From Cupriavidus necator (GTDB taxonomy: Bacteria > Pseudomonadota > Gammaproteobacteria > Burkholderiales > Burkholderiaceae): 64,000 bases of DNA. The notes under the pieces are model-generated. The model searched no databases. It had not been told where the DNA came from and saw nothing but the letters and a program-made list of their open reading frames with translations. Below are positions 58,823 through 64,000 of this stretch, one piece after another (positions within the stretch are counted from its first letter, which is position 1; the number at the start of each line of letters is the position of its first letter). Location: assembly GCF_013141915.1 (NCBI RefSeq), contig NZ_SROX01000006.1, positions 1 through 64,000 of the forward strand, given 5' to 3'. A program made the translations under genes and the position numbers.

Positions 58823-61033
58823 CTAGTTGCGCGTAAGCACGCGCACCGGCCCGCGCCGCTCCAGCACGTCGACCACCACGCGCTCGCCGGAGCGGCGCAC
58901 CGCCACGTCGGCGCTGCCGCCGCCGACCCCCAGATTGCGGAACACCACCTCATCCAGGAACGGCGGCAGCGACGGGTTCTCGAACGTGATCGCCGGCTCC
59001 TGCGTGTCGAAGTCCAGCCCCAGGCAGGCCTGCAGCATCAGCAGCGGCGCGGCCGCGGCCCACGCCTGCGGCGCGCACGCCACCGGATAGAAGGTCGGGC
59101 CCTGGCTGCGCTGGCGCGCGAAGCCGCAGAACAGCTCGGGCAGGCGGCGCAGGTCGATATAGCTGGATGCCGCGAACAGCCCCTCGAAAATGCGGTTCGC
59201 CTCGGGGTGGTAGCCGTAGCGCGCCATGCCCGCCGCGATCAGGGCATTGTCGTGCGGCCATACCGAGCCGTTGTGGTAGCTCATCGGGTTGAAACGCGCC
59301 GCATCCGCGGCGACGGTACGGATGCCCCAGCCACAGAAGGAACTGCTCTGCATCAGCGTGGCCACCACTGACGGCGCCCGCTCCGGCAGCGCGATGCCGG
59401 TCAGCAGCGTATGGCCCGCGTTGGACGCGCGGATGCGGCACGGCTGCTTGTTGCCGTCCAAGGCCAGCACATAGGTGCCCAGCGCTGCATCAAAGAAATG
59501 CTTGTCGAAGGCGTCGCGCAGCACTTCCGCCTTGGCGGCATAGATCGCCGCGCCCTCGCTGTCGCCCAGTGCCGCGCGTATCTGCGCCGCGGCCAGCCAG
59601 GCACCATAGGTATAGGCCTGGACTTCGGCCAGCGCGATCGGGCCGGCGGCAAGCCGCCCGTCCTCATGGAACACTGAATCGCGGCTGTCCTTCCAGCCCT
59701 GGTTGATCAGGCCCTCCGGCGACAGCCGGCCATATTCGACGAACAGGTCGCCGTCGCGGTCGCCATAATCGCTGATCCAGTCCAGCGCGGCTTGAAGGTT
59801 CGGCCACAGCGCGCGGATGGTGTCGACATCCCCGGTGCGCCGCAGGTAGGCGCCGGCCAGCAGCACGAACAACGGCGTGGCATCGACACTGCCGTAATAG
59901 AGCGCAAACGGGACCTCGCCCAGGCGGGCCATTTCGCCATGGCGCATTTCGTGCAGGATCTTGCCGGGCTCGGCATCGGCGTGCGGGTCGACCGTTTCGG
60001 CTTGCATCGCGGCGAGGTACTGCAGCACGCCGCGGGCGATCTCGGGATCGAGCCATAGCGTCTGCAACGCGGTGATCAGCGCATCCCGGCCGAACACCGT
60101 GCTGAACCATGGGATGCCGGCATACGGGTAAGGCCCGTGCGCGGTGTTGGTCAGCAGCATGTACAGGTCGGAGATGCTGCGCCGCGCCACTTCGTTGAAC
60201 AGTTCGTTGGAGGTGGTGATAGATGCCGCGCGCCCGCACGAGCGCCGCAGCTCGCGCCTGGACTGCAGCAGTGCGCCGAGGAAGGACTGGTTCTCCTCCT
60301 CTTCCCGGTCCACCGACTTGCAGCGGATCTCCATGCGCAGCAATTGCGCGCATGACGGCTTGAGCAGCAGCGTGAAGCTGGCGCGGCTACCGCTCAGCGC
60401 CTGTGGCACCGGATCGAACGAAATGCGGGTTTCGCGCCGCGCCTGGTCCAGGCCGGTGTAGCTCAGCGTGACCGCGGCGCCGTCGACCTGCGGTGCATGC
60501 AGGGTCCCGCGCCGCAGCCGCTGCGTGCCGCGCACTTCGAACAGGTCGGCAAAGTCCGCATCGAAGGCGATGTCGATGCGCACGCGCCGCGGCCGGTCGT
60601 CGAAGTTGCGCAAGCTCAGGCGCTCATAGCAGGCGCCGTTCCACAGAAACCGCGACCTGCGCAGGTGGATCAGGTCGTGCTCCAGCCACAGCGCGCCCTC
60701 CGGGTCGAACAGGTCGGGATTGGTCAGGTCGCAGGTCAGGGCGGCGTTGTCATCGCGCAGCGTTGACGACAGCAGCATCGGGCGCTGCCCTTCCACCGTG
60801 AGCCGCAGGAAGGACAGATGGCGGGTATCGAAATGGAACAGCCCCTCGGGGCTGCCCGGTGCACCGATGGCATCGCCGTTATGGTCGAACAGTGCGAAGG
60901 TGTCGCCATGCTTGAGGGTGCGCGGACGCCGCTCCTGCAGCGACGCCGCCGCCGGGATATAGAACTGCGCGACGTCACTGGCGCCGGCGACCGCCACCGA
61001 CCGGTTGGGATGTTCCGTGGATTCCGCGGGCAT
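58823..61033 (-). CDS. Amylo-alpha-1,6-glucosidase-type glycoside hydrolase (GDE_N and GDE_C domains)
   Basis: A 736-aa two-domain protein. Residues about 35-230 are the GDE N-terminal beta-domain (DTFALFDHNGDAIGAPGSPE, GLFHFDTRHLSFLRL); 280-690 is the (alpha/alpha)6 catalytic domain (FSTVFGRDALITALQTLWLD, GWKDSRDSVFHEDGR, WPHDNALIAAGMARYG). Such proteins debranch glycogen-like polysaccharide or act on related oligosaccharides. No signal peptide. It lies 32 bp after the glycosyltransferase gene on the same strand and so probably is co-transcribed. Confidence 0.88.
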   Translation of the reverse strand: MPAESTEHPNRSVAVAGASDVAQFYIPAAASLQERRPRTLKHGDTFALFDHNGDAIGAPGSPEGLFHFDTRHLSFLRLTVEGQRPMLLSSTLRDDNAALTCDLTNPDLFDPEGALWLEHDLIHLRRSRFLWNGACYERLSLRNFDDRPRRVRIDIAFDADFADLFEVRGTQRLRRGTLHAPQVDGAAVTLSYTGLDQARRETRISFDPVPQALSGSRASFTLLLKPSCAQLLRMEIRCKSVDREEEENQSFLGALLQSRRELRRSCGRAASITTSNELFNEVARRSISDLYMLLTNTAHGPYPYAGIPWFSTVFGRDALITALQTLWLDPEIARGVLQYLAAMQAETVDPHADAEPGKILHEMRHGEMARLGEVPFALYYGSVDATPLFVLLAGAYLRRTGDVDTIRALWPNLQAALDWISDYGDRDGDLFVEYGRLSPEGLINQGWKDSRDSVFHEDGRLAAGPIALAEVQAYTYGAWLAAAQIRAALGDSEGAAIYAAKAEVLRDAFDKHFFDAALGTYVLALDGNKQPCRIRASNAGHTLLTGIALPERAPSVVATLMQSSSFCGWGIRTVAADAARFNPMSYHNGSVWPHDNALIAAGMARYGYHPEANRIFEGLFAASSYIDLRRLPELFCGFARQRSQGPTFYPVACAPQAWAAAAPLLMLQACLGLDFDTQEPAITFENPSLPPFLDEVVFRNLGVGGGSADVAVRRSGERVVVDVLERRGPVRVLTRN

Positions 61034-61065
61034 GAGAAGGTTTCTCCAGCTGTGGTCGTGTCGGG

Positions 61066-62145
61066 TTACGCGAGCGCCAGTTCACCGGCCTCGCCATGTG
61101 CCGCGCCCGCGTCGCCGGGATTCGACAAGCCCTGGTAGATGCGCACGTAGTCACGCGCCATCCGCTCGACGGAAAAGCGCGCGTCGAACGCCGCGCGCAC
61201 GCCGGCGCGCGGCAGGCTGGCGGCGCTGGCGACGGCGGCCACCGCTTCATCAATGCCGTGCACGATATAGCCGCTGATGCCCGGCTCGATCACTTCCGGC
61301 ACCGAGCCACAGGCGAACGCAATCACCGGCGTGCCGCAGGCCATGGCTTCGATCATCACCAGGCCGAACGGCTCCGGCCAGGCAATGGGAAACAGCAGTG
61401 CGCGCGCATTGCCAAGGAAGGCGGACTTGGCGGACTCGTCGATTTCACCGATGTACTCGACGTTGGGGTGCGCCGCCACCAGCGGCCGGATCACATCCTG
61501 CCAATAAGCGCGGTCGACGCGGTCGACCTTGGCCGCGATCTTCAACGGCATGCCCGCGCGCACGGCGACCTCGATGGCATGGTCCGGGCGCTTCTCCGGC
61601 GAGATGCGTCCGAGAAAGGCCAGGTAGTCGCCGGCGGGATTGGCGCAATAGTCCAGCAGCGCCCCGGGGATGCCGTGGTGCACGGTGCCCACCCAGTTCA
61701 CCGGCGGCATCGGCGCGCGCTGCGCGGCGGACACCGACACCAGCGGAAAATCGGGGAAGTGCGCATAGAAGGGCTGCAGCTCCGGCAGGTCCAGGCGGCC
61801 GTGCAAGGTGGTCACCGCCCGCACCGGCATGCGCCGCAGCAGCGGGAAATGCAGCATGTCGATATGGAAATGCAGGACATCGAAGCGCCCGGCGCACGCC
61901 ATCACGCGATCCAGCATCGTGACGTAGTAGGGCAGATGCTCGCCGACGCGCGCATCCAGGCGCAGCGCCATGTCGCAACACGGCACCAGTTCGGCGCGCG
62001 TGACCGAATCACCGCTGGCGAACAGCGTGACCTCATGGCCTTGCCGCACCAGTTCTTCCGTCAGGTACGAGACGATGCGCTCGGTCCCCCCGTACAAGCA
62101 GGGCGGACAGCGTTCGGCGAGTGGTGCAATCTGCGCAATCTTCAT
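61066..62145 (-). CDS. Glycosyltransferase family 4 protein
   Basis: A 359-aa GT-B fold transferase. The N-terminal half has VPCLYGGTERIVSYLTEELV-like CLYGGTERIVSYLTEELVRQ, the C-terminal nucleotide-sugar half YLAFLGRISPEKRPDHAIEV and PEPFGLVMIEAMACGTPVIA (the E-x7-E region). It would add a sugar to an acceptor, perhaps in glucan or trehalose-type synthesis alongside the debranching-like enzyme. ATG 62145. Its two-gene operon is unrelated in theme to the catabolic modules on either side. Confidence 0.9.
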   Translation of the reverse strand: MKIAQIAPLAERCPPCLYGGTERIVSYLTEELVRQGHEVTLFASGDSVTRAELVPCCDMALRLDARVGEHLPYYVTMLDRVMACAGRFDVLHFHIDMLHFPLLRRMPVRAVTTLHGRLDLPELQPFYAHFPDFPLVSVSAAQRAPMPPVNWVGTVHHGIPGALLDYCANPAGDYLAFLGRISPEKRPDHAIEVAVRAGMPLKIAAKVDRVDRAYWQDVIRPLVAAHPNVEYIGEIDESAKSAFLGNARALLFPIAWPEPFGLVMIEAMACGTPVIAFACGSVPEVIEPGISGYIVHGIDEAVAAVASAASLPRAGVRAAFDARFSVERMARDYVRIYQGLSNPGDAGAAHGEAGELALA

Positions 62146-62331
62146 CGGCTTCCCCCGTCTGATAAGCAGGCTGCAGAGTGGATTGCCGCGACAGTGCCTG
62201 GGCTGATGAAGGCACCATAGAAAGCGGCGGCGGCTTTTTCAAGCTGGTCCGTACCATGCAGGCGCGGCATGCAGGCCATGCCGCAGCGCCATGATTGCGG
62301 GACAGCCCTGTCGGGACTTACCCTCACGCTC

Positions 62332-62367
62332 GCCGCTGCTATTTCGCCGTGCGGAATAGCCGGCGGC
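62332..62367 (+). other. Interrupted hairpin in the liv leader region
   Basis: GCCGC (62332-62336) pairs with GCGGC (62363-62367) and GCTATT (62338-62343) with AATAGC (62355-62360). TTTCCTTGAC follows. It could be an upstream terminator or part of a longer structured leader. Confidence 0.35.
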
Positions 62368-62423
62368 TTTCCTTGACGGTGCCTGTGGGCCTATGCAAAA
62401 GTCGGTGAAAACGAACGATCGTG

Positions 62424-62483
62424 CGGGAATACTTCCCGACACGGCGTCACCGGGTGGCAATGCCGCCCGGCTTGCCGGGCGGC
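62424..62483 (+). promoter_or_regulatory. Two stacked hairpins upstream of livH
   Basis: CGGGAA-TAC-TTCCCG (62424-62438) is followed by a 10-bp stem GCCGCCCGGC-TT-GCCGGGCGGC (62462-62483, tight loop). The second stem has no T-run. Together with the hairpin at 62332 they form an unusually structured leader before the small frame at 62515 and livH, consistent with post-transcriptional control. Confidence 0.4.
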
Positions 62484-62514
62484 CATCGTGCCGCATCGCA
62501 CAGGAGACACCGCC

Positions 62515-62631
62515 ATGCAGCATCCGCAGCACAGCATCGCGCAACGCCATCGCCACGGACCGCACGTGAACCCGTGCCGGCATACCTTGACGCACACCCC
62601 GGCACCACTGGGGGTGCTGGCGCCCGCCTGA
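62515..62631 (+). CDS. Possible 38-aa His-rich peptide upstream of livH
   Basis: ATG 62515 follows CAGGAGACACCGCC, a good ribosome site. The 38 codons contain seven His (for example MQHPQHSIAQRHRHGPH) and end in TGA at 62631, 110 bp before livH. It is not rich in Leu, Ile or Val, so it does not look like a branched-chain attenuator peptide. It may be a real small protein, a leader peptide, or chance. Confidence 0.35.
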   Translation: MQHPQHSIAQRHRHGPHVNPCRHTLTHTPAPLGVLAPA

Positions 62632-62741
62632 TCCCACCGCTTGTTTTTTGATCCGCGCGGCCGCGCCTGACGCCGCCGCGACGGCACACGCGCGGCACTC
62701 GCCGGCGCGTGCTGGTTTCCCGAACCGTACGAGGTACCCCT

Positions 62742-63605
62742 GTGGCATTGTTCCTTCAACAGTTCCTGAACGGCCTGACGCTGGGCGGCGTGTACAGCCT
62801 GGTGGCGCTTGGCCTGACGCTGGTCTACGGCATCCTGCACGTGCCCAACTTTGCGCACGGCGCCTTCTACATGGCCGGCGCCTATGTGTCGTACTACCTG
62901 ATGACCACGCTCGGTGTGAACTACTGGCTGGCGATGCTGGGCGCGGCGCTGGTGGTCGCGCTGCTGTCGATGCTGGCCGACCGGCTGGTGTTCCACCCGC
63001 TGCGCAATGCGCCCGAGCTGCACGACATGATCGCCGCCATCGGCATTCTGCTGTTCCTGGAAGCCGGCGCGCAGGCGTTGTGGGGCGCGGACTTCCACCG
63101 CATGCCCACGCCCTATGGCCAGATCGTCGAGGTGTTCGGGCTGACCGCGCCGCTGCAGCGCCTGCTGATCATCGGTGCAGCATTCGCGCTGATGGTGCTG
63201 CTGCACCTGTTCCTCACGCGCACCATGACCGGCGCCACCATCATGGCGATGGCGCAGAACCGCGAAGGCGCGGCGCTAGTCGGCATCGACGCCACGCGCG
63301 TAACGCTGCTGGTGTTTGCCATCTCCGGCGCGCTGGCCGCGATCGCCGCCACGCTCTACGCGCCGATCAACCTGGTCTACCCGAGCATGGGCAACCTGGT
63401 GATCACCAAGGCTTTCGTCATCATCATCCTCGGCGGCATGGGCAGCATCCCCGGCGCCATCGTCGGCGGGCTGATCATCGGCATGGCCGAGAGCTTCGGC
63501 GGGTTCTACGTTTCCACCGACTACAAGGACATCATCGCCTTCGTGCTGCTGGTGGTGATCCTGTCGATCCGGCCGCAGGGCCTGTTTGCCGGCAAGGCCG
63601 CCTGA
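62742..63605 (+). CDS. livH: Branched-chain amino acid ABC transporter permease, LivH family
   Basis: A 287-aa inner-membrane permease with about eight hydrophobic segments. Family features: LNGLTLGGVYSLVALGLTLV, YGILHVPNFAHGAFYMAGAY, and LGGMGSIPGAIVGGLIIGMA near the C-terminus, the loop that contacts the ATPase. Start GTG 62742 (ATP-independent choice from the hydrophobic beginning VALFLQQFLNGL); the upstream frame to 62709 lacks a ribosome site. The next gene begins 14 bp after the stop. Substrate could be an amino acid, urea, amide or aromatic acid, as the family is broad. Confidence 0.92.
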   Translation: MALFLQQFLNGLTLGGVYSLVALGLTLVYGILHVPNFAHGAFYMAGAYVSYYLMTTLGVNYWLAMLGAALVVALLSMLADRLVFHPLRNAPELHDMIAAIGILLFLEAGAQALWGADFHRMPTPYGQIVEVFGLTAPLQRLLIIGAAFALMVLLHLFLTRTMTGATIMAMAQNREGAALVGIDATRVTLLVFAISGALAAIAATLYAPINLVYPSMGNLVITKAFVIIILGGMGSIPGAIVGGLIIGMAESFGGFYVSTDYKDIIAFVLLVVILSIRPQGLFAGKAA

Positions 63606-63619
63606 GGGAGTCTGAAGAC

Positions 63620-64000
63620 ATGAAAGCACTGCAAGGAAAAACCGGCTGGATGCTGCTGCTGGCACTGGCCATCGCCTTCCCGCTGATCACGCCCAACAGC
63701 TATTACCTGACCGTGATGACGCTGGCCTTCATCTATGCCATCGCCACGCTCGGGCTGAACCTGATCACCGGCTACACCGGCCAGCTGAACCTGGCGCATG
63801 GCGGCTTCATGGCCATCGGCGCCTATACGCTGGGCATCCTGACCGTGGACCACCAGGTGCCATTCTGGCTGGCCTTCGTGCTGGCCGGGGTGATCTGCAT
63901 GGTGCTGGGCTATGTGGTCGGCGTGGTCTCGCTGCGCCTGAAGGGCCATTACTTCTCGATCTTCACCATGTGCGTGGGCTACATCATCTACCTGCTGATC
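63620..64000 (+). CDS. livM: Branched-chain amino acid ABC transporter permease, LivM family (cut by window end)
   Basis: The first 127 codons of a LivM-type inner-membrane permease, ATG 63620, running off the right edge. Hydrophobic segments are seen from the start (TGWMLLLALAIAFPLITPNS); LGLNLITGYTGQLNLAHGGF is the LivM signature region and VGVVSLRLKGHYFSIFTM follows. It pairs with LivH to form the membrane channel. ATPase and binding-protein genes are expected downstream, outside the window. Confidence 0.9.
   Translation, partial: MKALQGKTGWMLLLALAIAFPLITPNSYYLTVMTLAFIYAIATLGLNLITGYTGQLNLAHGGFMAIGAYTLGILTVDHQVPFWLAFVLAGVICMVLGYVVGVVSLRLKGHYFSIFTMCVGYIIYLLI

Noticed and set aside
1-64000. 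tRNA, rRNA, integrase, phage or plasmid replication genes
   Set aside because: Looked for in all gaps of more than 300 bases and among the translated frames; none recognised.

Overview
The window looks like accessory catabolic DNA from a high-GC betaproteobacterium of the order Burkholderiales. Cupriavidus is my best guess, with Achromobacter/Bordetella-type relatives possible. The grounds are the nine intact Bug (TctC-type) solute-binding proteins plus one remnant, the seven LysR regulators (with AraC, GntR, IclR and TetR also present), the porin ending in Phe, and the many CoA-dependent degradation genes. No rRNA, tRNA, replication, ribosomal or phage structural genes were seen. Taxonomy is an inference from gene style only.

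Layout. 0-5 kb: an AraC gene, then an enolase-superfamily/Bug/GntR unit with a perfect operator palindrome. 5.8-11.1 kb: a six-gene minus-strand operon (carboxymuconolactone decarboxylase-like, SDR, Bug, pyrone-dicarboxylate-hydrolase-like amidohydrolase, SMP-30 lactonase, Bug) divergent from a LysR gene. 11.3-16.9 kb: two LysR genes, an MmgE/PrpD-Bug pair and an alpha/beta hydrolase whose nucleophile elbow reads GHAHG; two promoters here share an 18-bp spacer and a common upstream box. 16.7-19.2 kb: a mosaic of debris (tctC tail, DUF1330 gene, transposase scrap, frameshifted serine dehydratase). 19.2-26.5 kb: acyl-CoA dehydrogenase, LysR, acyl-CoA ligase, then a serine hydrolase/Bug/porin unit. 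26.5-30.5 kb: a probably foreign, decayed stretch with a LysR/quinone-oxidoreductase pair. 30.5-37.7 kb: amide utilisation (amidase, N-acyl-D-amino-acid deacylase, Bug, MBL hydrolase, two LysR). 38-47.3 kb: an exported-looking SDR, then a tightly overlapped seven-gene operon (MmgE/PrpD, MaoC, acyl-CoA dehydrogenase, MaoC, CoA-transferase, malyl-CoA-lyase-like enzyme, Bug) divergent from a second CitE-like lyase across a pair of perfect palindromes. 47.3-54.8 kb: IclR, TetR, Bug, enoyl-CoA hydratase, two paired acyl-CoA dehydrogenases, divergent CoA-transferase, GAF protein. 54.8-58.8 kb: Bug, gamma-glutamyltransferase-like enzyme, LysR. 58.8-62.1 kb: amylo-alpha-1,6-glucosidase-like protein and a glycosyltransferase. 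62.7 kb to the end: branched-chain amino acid ABC permeases LivH and LivM (cut by the window edge), behind a structured leader.

How it works together. Most of the window repeats one plan: a regulator, a periplasmic Bug receptor and two to six enzymes that open, activate or cleave a small acid, lactone or amide. No TctA/TctB membrane partners are present, so these Bug proteins must borrow a permease elsewhere or act as sensors.

The two most unusual signals are (1) four copies of an ungapped 70-bp module with three internal units at identical offsets and a 5' TG, resembling multi-site ends of an IS21-like element but without any transposase, and (2) the 39-47 kb operon, which has the enzyme classes for activation, desaturation, hydration and retro-aldol/Claisen cleavage of a branched dicarboxylic acid under a candidate two-palindrome switch.
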